A stretch of 64,000 bases of DNA from assembly GCA_902496275.1 (NCBI GenBank), contig CABVAC010000007.1:1-64000 (forward strand), given 5' to 3'. Every line of letters starts with the position of its first letter. Positions within the stretch are counted from its first letter, which is position 1. The translations under genes were made by a program, and so were the position numbers. The DNA comes from an uncultured Collinsella sp. GTDB lineage: Bacteria; Actinomycetota; Coriobacteriia; Coriobacteriales; Coriobacteriaceae. The notes under the pieces are model-generated. The model did no database searches. It was given only the letters and a program-made list of their open reading frames with translations, and was not told the origin of the DNA. Below, piece after piece: positions 51,838 through 64,000 of this stretch.

Positions 51838-53244
51838 ATGGCAGGAAACATGCAGGACAACTTTGACGAGAACGGCAACCCCATCCGCTGCTCCTTCTGC
51901 GGAAAAGAGCAGGGCCAGGTCCGTCGCCTCGTAAAGGGCCCGACCAACATCTTTATCTGTGACGAGTGCGTCGCCGCCTGCTCCGAGATCCTTGAGGAGT
52001 CGCTTGCTTCGGACTTTATGGACGCCGCCCGCAACGGCAATCTCCCGGGTTTCCTCAACGACCACGGCCAAGCTGCATCCCAGCCCGCCGTTGACCCCGA
52101 GGCCGAGGGCTTTGAGCTCGAGGACGACCGTCAGGTCATCACGCACGTGCCGACGCCGCACGAGATCTATGACGAGCTTTCGGCCTATGTCATGGGTCAA
52201 GAGGACGCCAAACGCGCCATGTCGGTTGCCGTGTACAACCATTACCGTCGCGTGATCGAGGGCGGTGCTGCGGTGTCCGCCTTTGACGACGGCTTGGATT
52301 CGCAGCTCGGTGATGACATGGACGAGGTGGAGCTCGCCAAGTCCAACATTTTGCTGCTCGGCCCCACCGGTACCGGTAAGACCCTGCTGGCCCAGACGCT
52401 CGCGCGCATCCTCGAGGTGCCGTTTGCCATCGCCGATGCCACCGCGCTCACCGAGGCCGGCTATGTGGGCGAGGACGTGGAGAACATCCTGCTCAAGCTC
52501 ATCAATGCCGCCGATGGCGATATTGAGCGCGCGCAGGTTGGCATTATCTACGTGGACGAGATCGACAAGATCGCCCGCAAGGCCGAGAACCTTTCCATCA
52601 CCCGCGATGTCTCGGGCGAGGGCGTTCAGCAGGCACTGCTTAAGATTCTTGAGGGTACGGTGGCAAGCGTTCCGCCCACCGGCGGCCGCAAGCATCCCCA
52701 GCAGGAGCTGCTGCAGATTGACACGACCAACATCCTGTTCATCTGCGGCGGTGCCTTTGTGGGTCTGGACAAGATCATCGCCGACCGCGTGGGCAACAAG
52801 GGCGTGGGCTTTAACTCCGAGATCGCCGGCCCCACCTCGGTCGACGAGAACGACCTGCTGCGTCAGGTGCTCCCGCAGGACCTCAACGCCTTTGGCATGA
52901 TCCCCGAGTTTGTGGGACGTACGCCCGTCGTCACCCAGACGCAGGCGCTCGACGAGGACGACCTGGTGTCGATCCTGACCGAGCCCAAGAACGCCGTGGT
53001 GCGTCAGTACCGCAAGATGTTCCAGCTCGAGGACGTTGAGCTTGAGTTTGAGGACGCCGCCCTGCACGAGATCGCCCGTATGGCGCTTGCCCGCAAGACC
53101 GGCGCCCGCGGCCTGCGCTCCATCTGCGAGGACGTGCTGCAGCAGACGATGTTCGACCTGCCCAGCGAGGAGGGTGTTTCCAAGGTCGTTGTGACCGAAG
53201 CCTCCGTAAAGGGCGAAGAACAGCCCCAGCGCATCTACGGCTAA
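51838..53244 (+). CDS. clpX: Clp protease ATP-binding subunit ClpX
   Basis: A 468-residue AAA+ unfoldase that feeds proteins to ClpP. The N-terminal zinc-binding domain has CSFCGKEQ and CDECVAAC. Walker A is GPTGTGKTLLAQTLAR, Walker B is IIYVDEIDKI, and GYVGEDVENIL and GGRKHPQQE are ClpX landmarks. It starts 1 base after the clpP stop. Confidence 0.96.
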   Translation: MAGNMQDNFDENGNPIRCSFCGKEQGQVRRLVKGPTNIFICDECVAACSEILEESLASDFMDAARNGNLPGFLNDHGQAASQPAVDPEAEGFELEDDRQVITHVPTPHEIYDELSAYVMGQEDAKRAMSVAVYNHYRRVIEGGAAVSAFDDGLDSQLGDDMDEVELAKSNILLLGPTGTGKTLLAQTLARILEVPFAIADATALTEAGYVGEDVENILLKLINAADGDIERAQVGIIYVDEIDKIARKAENLSITRDVSGEGVQQALLKILEGTVASVPPTGGRKHPQQELLQIDTTNILFICGGAFVGLDKIIADRVGNKGVGFNSEIAGPTSVDENDLLRQVLPQDLNAFGMIPEFVGRTPVVTQTQALDEDDLVSILTEPKNAVVRQYRKMFQLEDVELEFEDAALHEIARMALARKTGARGLRSICEDVLQQTMFDLPSEEGVSKVVVTEASVKGEEQPQRIYG

Positions 53245-53268
53245 ACCAGCCAAAAACGTGCTTGCAAT

Positions 53269-53302
53269 TAGCCTCCGACCACCCGCGGCCGGAGGCTATT
53301 TT
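53269..53302 (+). terminator. Intrinsic terminator after clpX
   Basis: Perfect 9 bp stem TAGCCTCCG (53269-53277) with CGGAGGCTA (53290-53298), followed by TTTTAT. Confidence 0.85.
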
Positions 53303-53395
53303 ATATATACGCAATAACCCCAACTACCTGTGTTATTCTGTGTGTTTGTTTAAGCCTCAGCGAAGTCATATCAGACTGAAGTAATCGATACCTAA

Positions 53396-53435
53396 GGGGA
53401 GGAATGTAGGCCCTGGCGGGCCTACATTCCTCCCC
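53396..53435 (+). promoter_or_regulatory. Perfect 18 bp hairpin in the valS leader
   Basis: Bases 53396-53413 and 53418-53435 are perfectly complementary around the loop TGGC. It ends 21 bases before the valS ATG and has no T-tract, so it is not a terminator. It may control ribosome access or mRNA stability. The T-box consensus is absent. Confidence 0.75.
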
Positions 53436-53455
53436 GGCGGGACAGGGAGAGATAT

Positions 53456-56152
<2,697 letters not shown>

Positions 56153-56167
56153 GCGTTACTGGGGGAC

Positions 56168-56275
56168 GCGGTTTGGGGCTTTGCTCGCTACTGCGAACAG
56201 TCCTGCTCGCACGAAGGCCACATTAAGTGGCCTTCGGCTCGTGCGGAACTTGTATCGAGTAAAGCCCCAAACCGC
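56168..56275. repeat. Long inverted repeat after valS
   Basis: Outer arms of 20 bases (56168-56187 and 56256-56275, one G-T pair) and a second inner dyad, AAGGCCAC around 56214 with GTGGCCTT at 56227. The whole could extrude as a long cruciform or fold as RNA. It fills most of the gap 56153-56428. Its sequence is unrelated to families A and B. Confidence 0.8.
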
Positions 56276-56428
56276 TCCCATAGCGTTTACGGGGGCGTTC
56301 GCTGCCTGGTAGGGCCACTGGGTTGTGGCCTTGATCTTGCTGCAAGCGGGTAAAGGCTGATATTGTCAACGCGAGGGGCTCATTATTTTTTGATGGGCCT
56401 CTTTTTCTGTAATTGGAGACTTTGGGTT

Positions 56429-57772
56429 ATGGCTAAGCGTTCTGGGTCGTATTCTGTGCCGTTCTCGTTTGAGTTGCTTTCGTTTGATGAGGCTGTGGGG
56501 CTGGCTGCTGATACGGGGCGGATTTCTGGGGATGCTGGGCCTCTGCTTGAGACGGTTGTCGATATGCTCGATGAGTTGGGACGCCCGGACGAGTACTTTG
56601 ATTGCATTCAGGTCGCCGGTACCAATGGCAAGACTTCGACCACACGTTTTTCGGCTGCTATCCTTCGCGGCGAGGGGCTCAAGACCGCGCTGTATACGTC
56701 GCCGCAACTGGTGCGCTATCCCGAGCGCATGGAGGTTGACGGGCGTGTTGTGAGCGACGAGGCCTTTGCCCGTGGTGTTTCTGCCGCTGTTGAGGCGGGA
56801 CATCGAGTGAATGCGCGTCGTATTGCGGCGGGGGAGCGCGCGTACACCATTACGCCGTTTGACCTGTTGACGGCTGCTGCACTTGTGGTGTTTGCCGAGG
56901 CTCGCGTGGATGTTGCCGTGCTTGAGGTTGGCATGGGCGGACGCTGGGATGCTACGAGTGCGACCGATCCCGTCGCCGTTGCCATTACCGGCATTGGGCT
57001 CGACCACACACGTATTTTGGGCGATACGCTCGAGGCCATTGCGGGGGAGAAGGCCGCGGTCATCAAGCCCGGACGCTTGGTTGTGCTGGGCGAGGGCACG
57101 CATGAGCCGAGCGTTCAGCACGTGATGGATGCACGTTGTCGCGAGTGCGGCGTTGTGCCGCTCGTGGTGAGTCATACGACGACTAAACTTCCGGCACACG
57201 TGGGCGATACGGTGGAGTTTAGCTGCACCACGCCGCGTGCGATCTATACGTCGAGCATGGTCAAACCGGCCTATCAGCCGCAGAATGCCGCGTGCGCGAT
57301 TATGCTGTGCGAGGGGTATCTGGGTCGCGAGCTCGACCACGATGCGCTGGATGCCTCGCTTATGGGCTGCCCCACACCGGGTCGTTTTGACGTGCTGGGG
57401 ACCGATCCGCTCAAGCTGATCGACGCCTGCCATAACCCCCAGAGCTGCGAGAACTTTGTGAGCGCGCTGGACGAGATCGATCCGTGCGTAGAGAATCGCC
57501 CCACGCTGCTGTGCGCCGCGCTGGCAGACAAGGACGTGGCGGGCATCGTCGACGTGCTTGTTCCGGCGTTCCCCCGTGTGGTCGTGACGCAGACCGATTC
57601 CGATCGCGCCCTGCCGGCGGAGGAGCTCGCTGCCCTGGTGGACGCCGATAAGCTCGCGGGCGTATACCCCAGCGTTTCCGAGGCCCTTGCAGCTTTCAAG
57701 GCCGCGGGCGAGCCCTTCGTAGCAGCCGGCACCATCACCCTAGCCGGCGAAGTAGCCGGCCTGCTCCGCTAA
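56429..57772 (+). CDS. folC: Folylpolyglutamate/dihydrofolate synthase FolC
   Basis: A 447-residue Mur-ligase-family enzyme that adds glutamate to folates. The P-loop is VAGTNGKTSTTRF near residue 75, with GMGGRWDATSATDP and GLDHTRILGDTLEAIAGEKAAVIKPG behind it, and ACHNPQS near residue 340. TTGGAG lies before the ATG at 56429, within about 9 bases; a longer reading from 56363 lacks a site. It is followed by repeat copy 5. Confidence 0.93.
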   Translation: MAKRSGSYSVPFSFELLSFDEAVGLAADTGRISGDAGPLLETVVDMLDELGRPDEYFDCIQVAGTNGKTSTTRFSAAILRGEGLKTALYTSPQLVRYPERMEVDGRVVSDEAFARGVSAAVEAGHRVNARRIAAGERAYTITPFDLLTAAALVVFAEARVDVAVLEVGMGGRWDATSATDPVAVAITGIGLDHTRILGDTLEAIAGEKAAVIKPGRLVVLGEGTHEPSVQHVMDARCRECGVVPLVVSHTTTKLPAHVGDTVEFSCTTPRAIYTSSMVKPAYQPQNAACAIMLCEGYLGRELDHDALDASLMGCPTPGRFDVLGTDPLKLIDACHNPQSCENFVSALDEIDPCVENRPTLLCAALADKDVAGIVDVLVPAFPRVVVTQTDSDRALPAEELAALVDADKLAGVYPSVSEALAAFKAAGEPFVAAGTITLAGEVAGLLR

Positions 57773-57786
57773 CCCATCCCCTCATC

Positions 57787-57853
57787 AGTTGCGGTGAGAT
57801 ACGGACTGTTTTACAAGCCAGAAGCCTCAAACAGTCCGTATATCACCGCAACT
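57787..57853. repeat. Palindromic repeat family A, copy 5
   Basis: Arms 57787-57811 and 57829-57853 pair with one mismatch. The inner arm is CGGACTGTTT, matched by AAACAGTCCG, resembling copy 1 with a compensating first pair. Confidence 0.9.
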
Positions 57854-58005
57854 CAAAAGCAGCTAATTTGGGTGCCCGTTTACGAAATCTTTTATGCCGC
57901 TTAACCTTTAGCATATTGCAAACCTCCATCGGGCAAGGATTCGCTCAACTTAACTTGCCAATCGGACCTGTGCTGTTTGGTCCGTTGAGCGTGTCGGGAG
58001 GAAAC

Positions 58006-60966
58006 ATGAACAGAAGGCATGTCAACGCGGCTATTACCGCGGGTCTGGCTCTGACGATGACGGTCGGCTCGGTGCCGTCGCAGGCGTTCGCCGAGATGAT
58101 GCAGGGTGATACCACCCAAGTCGTTGCCGAGCAAAGCGATGCGACGGGTGCGGCTGCCGCGTCTGCGGACACCGGCCAGGCAACCTCGGAAGATCAGGCG
58201 GTCGACAAGATCACCTCGCTTGCGGACCTGACCGACCTGCATGTTGCCGAGGGCTCCGACGCCACGCTACCTCATACCGTGGCGGCAACCTACGAGAGCG
58301 GTACCACCAAGCAGGAAAATGTCACCTGGAAGTTAAACGGCGCTGATGCTCCGGCAACTCTGGCGCAGCTGCCTGTCGGCTCGTATGAGTTTGAGGGTAC
58401 CGTCGACGGTGCCACGCAGACGGTCAAGCAACGCGTGGTTGTCGAAGCTGCCGCGGCGGATCCGGCGGCAGTTGACGCAGCCAACGTCGTTGCACCGACC
58501 AGCGAAAACGGCCATAAAGTCGTTTCGGTCGAATCTAATCCCATCATTGAAAAGTATGTCGGCTTCGATAACGGCGACTATGTGCCATCCCCTGAAGTGA
58601 AGGTAAAATGGTCTGACGGCACCGAGGGCTCTGCTTTTGTGCAGTGGGATGAAAAGTCGATAGAGACGTTTGCCTCAGCAACCGAAGAGTCCGAAATCGC
58701 CATCACAGGCCAGATTCGCGGTGGATACGCTAACGGTCAATGGTTCTCGCTCGCTGAGCCGTTCGATGTGGCTGGTGTTCTCAAAGTCTACGCTCCCCGC
58801 ACAACGGGTGGCACTCAGTGGTCCACATGGACCGCAGCGGGTTTTGCGCCCACGCTGACTTCGAGCGTGTCCGTTTACTACTCCAATGGTGAGTCCCGGA
58901 CGTGCCCGGTTGTGTGGAATGAAATTTCCGAGGACCAGTACCAGAATGCGGGCACGTTTATTGTTGAGGGCCATATAAAGGACTGTCCCTCCATGCTCGT
59001 GTACTGCACCGTGTATGTTCGTGCGGTCAAGAGCGTCCAGACCGAGTTGACGTGTACGACCCTAACCGGTGAGGTCCCGTCTCTGCCGTATTCTGCTTCG
59101 GTTGTCTTTGATAACGGTGCTACCGAGCAGGTCCCGGTATCTTGGGATCCTGTTGACGCGTCGCTTTACTCTAAAGTGGGAACGTTTACGGTTAAAGGCA
59201 AACTCAATGGTTTTGATAACCGTGAGGTTACCTGCACTGTCACTGTTAAGGACCCCAAGGATGTGCTCGATCTTAATTCGCTGAGGTTCGAGCGCGTGGT
59301 CGGAGACAACACTCCTCTAAGCACGTATGTCTATTTCCCCGTCACTCAGTCGAATAACACCATATACTCTCACGGCTATCAGGTTACTTGGGACAACGCC
59401 GATGTGTCTCAATTTCAAAAGGCCGGCACCTATACGGTCACAGGCACGCTCGCGTCGTATGATGCGTCACCTGTTAACGGCCTTAAGGTGACTGCTCAGG
59501 TCGAGGTCAGGGAAGTTGCCTCTATTGATCCTCTTGCCCCCGTCAACACCCCCGTCGGCGTACGCCCTACAACGGGCAGCGGTCTTCCCGGCGGCGTTTT
59601 AGTTACATTTACCGACGGTACAAAGAAGCAGTGCAACATTGCGTGGGATCCCATTTTGGACACACAGGTGGCAAACGAGGGGTCATTTAAGCTTTCCGGT
59701 TCGCTGACATATTGGACCAATACCTCATCTTCGTCGACTAGTCAGGTGGAGCTGGGTGACAGCAATCGAGTTACGGCGACCATCTCCGTCCGCGCCCTGC
59801 AGATGCCTTCCTCGACATCGACAAGCACGCTTATTGGATGCCAGCCCAATATGCCCGATTCAATCGAGGCCACGATGTGGAATGGTTCGCGAGGCAGTTT
59901 CCCCGTTCAGTGGTCGACGATTAGCCAGGACGCCCTAAAGAACCTTGGCCAGATTACGGTCAACGGATACTTTACCGGTTCCAGCATCCCGGTTACGGCG
60001 ACGGTCAATATCTGTGATCTCGAAGATAACAACATCGGCAAGATTCCCTATATTCCCGGCGCCGGACTTCTGGCTCCGCGCTATCTGTCCGATCTGTATT
60101 TGTCTGACGGTAGCTCCTACTACCCCAGGTATTCCTCGGGACAGCCTTATAGCTGGGATGAGTTTCCTCAAGAGCTGCTGGACGGCAAACCGGGCGAGTA
60201 CGAAATTACCGGTACGGTCGCCGACTCGCTGGCAAAGATCCATGCGACTGCGGTGTGCGGCGAGGTCAAGGGTGTCAACAACTACAGCGATAACGGCGTG
60301 ACGCTTGGACAGTCGTACGAGGACTGGCGCGTTATCTATCCCGGTGAGGAAGTCAATCTGGACTACTTCTACGTGTCCGGCGCATTGCAGGACGGAACGA
60401 CTTTTGACAGTCTCGGCGTCAACTGGGATACCTACGATAGGTGCCCCCAGAAGGACTGCACGATTACCGGAACGGTCGCCGGAACGAATATCCCCGTGAA
60501 AGTGCACGTCATCGTGACTAAAAACTGGGAGGCTCAGCCACAAACCATTACAGTGCTCAGGGGCAGCGACGGCACCGCCATGCTTCCCGGCTATGTCGAA
60601 CTTATCAGCCCCGATGCGGCAGAACATCCGGACTATTCGCATAAATACGCCGAGACCAAGTGGAACACGAAGGGCTTCGATTGGACCCAGGGCGGCGTGG
60701 TACGCGGCACTGCAACAATTAGCTTTAATGCAGGGTACGGCATGCAGACTGTCGACCTTCCGATTACTGCCACCGTTAAGATCGCGAGTAAGGCAACCTC
60801 GGTTCAGGGCGGAACCATATGGACCGTCCCCGGCACCAAGCCGATGCTGCCGGAATACCTTGAGGTTCGATACGACAACGATGTGTCTTCTGAGCCCAGC
60901 GCGAAAAGGTCACATGGGACCGTGTCGCCGAAGACGCTTATGCCAAGGACGGTTCGTTTAAGGTGA
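58006..60966 (+). CDS. Ig-like (Big_4-type) cell-surface protein, 5' part
   Basis: Begins MNRRHVNAAITAGLALTMTVGS...QAFAEMM, a signal peptide cleaved near AFA-EM. GGAGG precedes the ATG. The rest is a string of about 80-90-residue beta-rich modules, each with a DGT-like turn, V-x-W-D, then GTYTVTGTL-like text, as in bacterial Ig-like domains of group 4. These form surface stalks. The frame is lost near 60904-60907 where an A-run seems one base short: after EPSAK the next 20 residues are unlike the repeats, then a stop at 60964. The intended protein continues in the next frame (see the next entry). Confidence 0.8.
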   Translation: MNRRHVNAAITAGLALTMTVGSVPSQAFAEMMQGDTTQVVAEQSDATGAAAASADTGQATSEDQAVDKITSLADLTDLHVAEGSDATLPHTVAATYESGTTKQENVTWKLNGADAPATLAQLPVGSYEFEGTVDGATQTVKQRVVVEAAAADPAAVDAANVVAPTSENGHKVVSVESNPIIEKYVGFDNGDYVPSPEVKVKWSDGTEGSAFVQWDEKSIETFASATEESEIAITGQIRGGYANGQWFSLAEPFDVAGVLKVYAPRTTGGTQWSTWTAAGFAPTLTSSVSVYYSNGESRTCPVVWNEISEDQYQNAGTFIVEGHIKDCPSMLVYCTVYVRAVKSVQTELTCTTLTGEVPSLPYSASVVFDNGATEQVPVSWDPVDASLYSKVGTFTVKGKLNGFDNREVTCTVTVKDPKDVLDLNSLRFERVVGDNTPLSTYVYFPVTQSNNTIYSHGYQVTWDNADVSQFQKAGTYTVTGTLASYDASPVNGLKVTAQVEVREVASIDPLAPVNTPVGVRPTTGSGLPGGVLVTFTDGTKKQCNIAWDPILDTQVANEGSFKLSGSLTYWTNTSSSSTSQVELGDSNRVTATISVRALQMPSSTSTSTLIGCQPNMPDSIEATMWNGSRGSFPVQWSTISQDALKNLGQITVNGYFTGSSIPVTATVNICDLEDNNIGKIPYIPGAGLLAPRYLSDLYLSDGSSYYPRYSSGQPYSWDEFPQELLDGKPGEYEITGTVADSLAKIHATAVCGEVKGVNNYSDNGVTLGQSYEDWRVIYPGEEVNLDYFYVSGALQDGTTFDSLGVNWDTYDRCPQKDCTITGTVAGTNIPVKVHVIVTKNWEAQPQTITVLRGSDGTAMLPGYVELISPDAAEHPDYSHKYAETKWNTKGFDWTQGGVVRGTATISFNAGYGMQTVDLPITATVKIASKATSVQGGTIWTVPGTKPMLPEYLEVRYDNDVSSEPSAKRSHGTVSPKTLMPRTVRLR

Positions 60967-63900
60967 AGGGCAAGCTCCAAGGTGGTGCCGAGGCGACAAT
61001 CACTGTCGACGTCTGTTCCGTCATCTCCGTTGCCGTTCCTGAGTGCATTAATACGGCCAGCGGTGTTTTCCCCGAGCTGCCGTGGAATGTCTCGGTTGCC
61101 ACGAGTGACGGCAAAACTCATAATGCCCAGGTTCAATGGGATTACGTTCGTCCCTCGGTTTATACCGGAGAGCCGGGTCAGGTCACGACAGTGTCTGGCA
61201 CGCTGTTTGCAAGCGGCCTCGACGGATACGGTGACGGCACTAACACCGGTCTCACTGTTCAGACCAAGATCGTTATCCAAGGCGTTGAGAAGGCAATCGA
61301 TAACGGCGAGACCGCAGTGACCACCAAGGCGGGCACTGCGCCTGCTATGCCGTCCAAGATGGCGGTCGAGATGAGCGACGGTTCCGTTTCGACAGCGGCT
61401 ATTGATTGGGATCCGATCGCGCCCGAGAAGTACGAGCGGCCTGGCACGTTCTATGCGACGGGCCATGTGGTCGGCTTTGATGCCGCTGCTGTTATGGCGC
61501 TGCTTGACGATGACGGCCAAAAGGTCGGCGTGGATGAGAACGGCAACGTGACCGCCAAGGTGACGGTTGCCGATAAGAAGGCGAAGAAGGTTGCGTTGCA
61601 GCCCGAGGCAGTCGTGGTCAACACCACGGTCGGATCGATGCTGGAGCTGCCAGATGCCGTGTCCGTATATTTCTCGGATGGCTCAGCGCGGGATACTCGG
61701 GGCAGTTTAGGCGGCATCGAGATCGAAAAGTGGACCGACACCGACGGCATCGACCTCTCCAAGCCGCTCGCCAGGAAGGGTACGTATAAACTCGTCGGCA
61801 AGCTCAAGGATGTCGACAACGTCAATGCCATCGTGTACGTCAACGTCTCCGAGGCGCCGCGAACCATTACCAAGCTCGAGGCCAAGTCGTTTAGCGTTGC
61901 CAAGGGCACGTCCAAGCAGGATCTGTACGCCCAGATGCCCAAGCAAGTTGTTGCGACTTACTCCGACGGCTCGACCGATTTGCTCGACATTGACGTTTGG
62001 GATCTTTCTAACGTTACGGACAAGCTGCTCAACGGAACCGGCACCGTGGAGATCACGGGCACGGTTAAGCTCAACGGCGCCAAGGTGACCTGCAATGTGA
62101 CCGTGGTGGATCAGAAGGCCCAGACGCCCGACTACGTCGAGCCGATCGATGTTGTTGAGATTGTGGACAATGCCAAGGTCAGCGACCTTAGGGATAAACT
62201 GCCGTCCAAGGTGACGGTTGTCATGAAGGACGGCAAGACCAAGAAAGAGACGCCCGTTAAGTGGTCTCAGGTCGACAGCCTGGGCCGTGCCGGCACCGAG
62301 TTTGAGGTCACGGGCCTTACGGACAACGGCATGACCGTTAAGGCTCAGGTCAAGGTGACGGCGCATATCGTGGGCTTTGATACCGTTGACGAGATTGAGG
62401 TCGAGCGCGATACCAAGACAGCTGATGCCTTGGCCAAGCTGCCCGACACGGTCACGGCAATCTACTCTGACGATACCGACTCCGAAGCCGATGTAACGTG
62501 GGATACTAAGGGCCTTTCCGACAAGGACTTTGCCAAGGAAGGTGAAGTTACGGTTAAGGGTACGGTTGCCGGTACCGATCAAAAGGTTGAGTGCACTATC
62601 AAGGTCGTCAAACCGCTGCGTGAGATTCCTGATCACCTGGCTGGTACGGTTGACGCTGTGACGCTCGACGACGGGGCGAAGCCCGATGCCGTTGTGGCAG
62701 CGCTGCCCAAGACCGTGAAGGTCGCCATGAAGGACGGATCCGAGGTCGATTCGAAGATCGACTGGACTGCTCCCAAGGAGGCCGTCACCATTAAGAATGA
62801 CGGTACAAGCTTTGTCGTTACGGGTAAAACCGCGGTTGGCAGCTTTGAGGTCAAGGCTACGGTCAACCTGGTGCCGGTCGTCGAGAGCATCGCTGGCGTC
62901 AAGCTTTCGGTTGCCCGCAACACGGCTGCTGCTGACATCGTGCTGCCTGCCCAGGTGACCCTCAACATGTCCGACGGCTCGACGAAGACTGCCGCCGTTA
63001 CGTGGGATAAGACCCCGCTTACGGCAGATGCCTTGGGCAAGCTGGGCGATGTTGCGCTTGAGGGCAAGGTAGAGGGCACTTCGGTTAAGGCCAAGTGCAC
63101 GGTCACGGTCGTGAAGAGCAATGCTGAGATTCCCGCGCTCGTTGAGCCTGTCGCGGGCGTTAGCGTTCCCGAGGGTTCGTCTGCCGACGCCGTGCGCGAG
63201 GCGCTCAAGGGCGTTAAGGCGACGGTCCTTATGAAAGACGGTAAGACGAAGGTGGAGTCCGAGGTTACGTGGTCTGAGGTTCCCGCCGCGGCTGCGGCGT
63301 ACGGCAACAGCGTCGTCGCCAAGGGCGTGACGGTGAACGGCAACCTGCCTGTCGAAGTTGTCGTCACCTCCACGACGACGATCAATAAGGTAGCCGATGT
63401 GCCGCAGATTACGGTTGAGCGCGATGCCAAGGCCGACACCGTGACGGGGCAGCTGCCCAAGAAGGTTGCCGTGACGTACTCCGATGGCCACACGGATGAG
63501 GCCGTGGTCACATGGAATACGGATGGCCTGGACAAGCAGCTTCCCTCTGTCGGCGAGTACACGCTCGAGGGCTCCGTTGAGGGCACGACGCTCAAGGCGA
63601 CCTGCAAGCTGGTCGTCGAGACGCCAGCAAGCGAGATTCCCGTGAGGCCTGCGACGTTCGCTCCCGTTGAGGTGTTTGAGGCAAGCTCTGCCGCCGATGT
63701 GCTGAAGGCGCTGCCCAAGAAGGTCTCCGTGATGATGAAGGACGGCAGCCAGGAGGACTACGACGTCGATTGGGAGAATGTCCCCACACTGGATTGGGGT
63801 GCCGATGATGTGACCGTGGGCGGTAAGGTTCGCGGCACGGAGCTTACGGTCAGCTGCATGGTGCGCGTTAAGCCGCGCCCGGCGGCCAAGGGCCTCGTTA

Positions 63901-64000
63901 TCGTTGACCAAAACGGCAAGGCCACGACTGCCGAAACCGTGCTCAAGGTAGAGCGCGGCAAGGCAATTGACCTTGCTGCCGCGGCGAGCAATGCGGCTGA
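60906..64000 (+). CDS. Ig-like surface protein, 3' part in the shifted frame, continuing past the window
   Basis: From 60906 the frame reads KVTWDRVAEDAYAKDGSFKV and onward without a stop to the window end, over 1000 residues of the same Ig-like modules (for example YSDGSTDLLDIDVWDL, then EITGTVKLNGAKVTC). The module boundary is exactly continued from the upstream frame, so both belong to one gene. No LPXTG anchor is seen, as the end lies outside the window. It is either one gene broken by a single-base deletion or a sequence error in the A-run. Confidence 0.75.

Noticed and set aside
53341..53455. T-box riboswitch before valS
   Set aside because: The conserved AGGGTGGNACCGCG element and terminator/antiterminator pair are absent; only the 18 bp hairpin is seen.
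60904..60964. Programmed -1 frameshift in the surface protein gene
   Set aside because: The site is GCG AAA AGG, which does not form an X XXY YYZ slippery heptamer in the reading frame, and no clear pseudoknot follows. A missing A is simpler.

Overview
The window is high-GC, densely coded DNA from a strictly anaerobic, fermentative actinobacterium of the class Coriobacteriia, most likely Collinsella or a close relative. This rests on codon and protein style, a Hyf-type formate hydrogenlyase, a complete selenocysteine system and Ig-like surface proteins. It is inference, because there is no rRNA to confirm it.

Layout. 1-3 kb: a stand-alone release-factor-like GGQ protein, a lipid kinase and a CLC anion transporter. 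3-8.7 kb: molybdenum supply (moeA, a mog/moaB gene, modABC). 8.7-17 kb: a selenium-centred block with two double-cubane/2-hydroxyacyl-CoA-dehydratase-like proteins, their ATP-dependent activase, a GT4 glycosyltransferase, a selD that itself carries an in-frame UGA (Sec17), yedF, DUF3343 and a cysteine desulfurase-like gene. 17-21 kb: a BrnQ transporter, tRNA-Pro and tRNA-Gly, and a small accessory patch (AbiEi-like protein, RelB/PIN toxin-antitoxin pair). 21.3-36.8 kb: one long formate hydrogenlyase operon with selenocysteine fdhF, two ferredoxins, hyfB-I, maturation factors and a formate channel. 36.9-43.9 kb: an orphan molybdopterin oxidoreductase, selA, selB, selC (tRNA-Sec), a mobA/mocA-like gene and a second DUF3343 with a Cys-rich N terminus. 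44-49.4 kb: glutamate dehydrogenase and a YgfM/XdhD-type molybdenum hydroxylase. 49.6-58 kb: housekeeping genes (tRNA-Leu, trigger factor, clpP, clpX, valS, folC). 58-64 kb: a giant Ig-like surface protein, frameshifted once and running off the window.

How it fits together. ModABC, MoeA, Mog and MobA make the molybdenum cofactor. SelA, SelB, selC and SelD make and insert selenocysteine. Both converge on FdhF (Mo plus Sec) and probably on the XdhD-type hydroxylase, for which YedF, DUF3343 and SelD are known companions. FdhF with the Hyf membrane complex turns formate into CO2 and H2. The UGA codons in selD and fdhF break both genes in naive annotation and are joined here.

Non-coding structure is rich. 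There is a five-copy family of about 70 bp palindromes whose arms co-vary, a two-copy stem-loop family beside the double-cubane genes, a perfect 18 bp hairpin in the valS leader, an intra-operon hairpin after fdhF, and two leaders that look like RNA switches.
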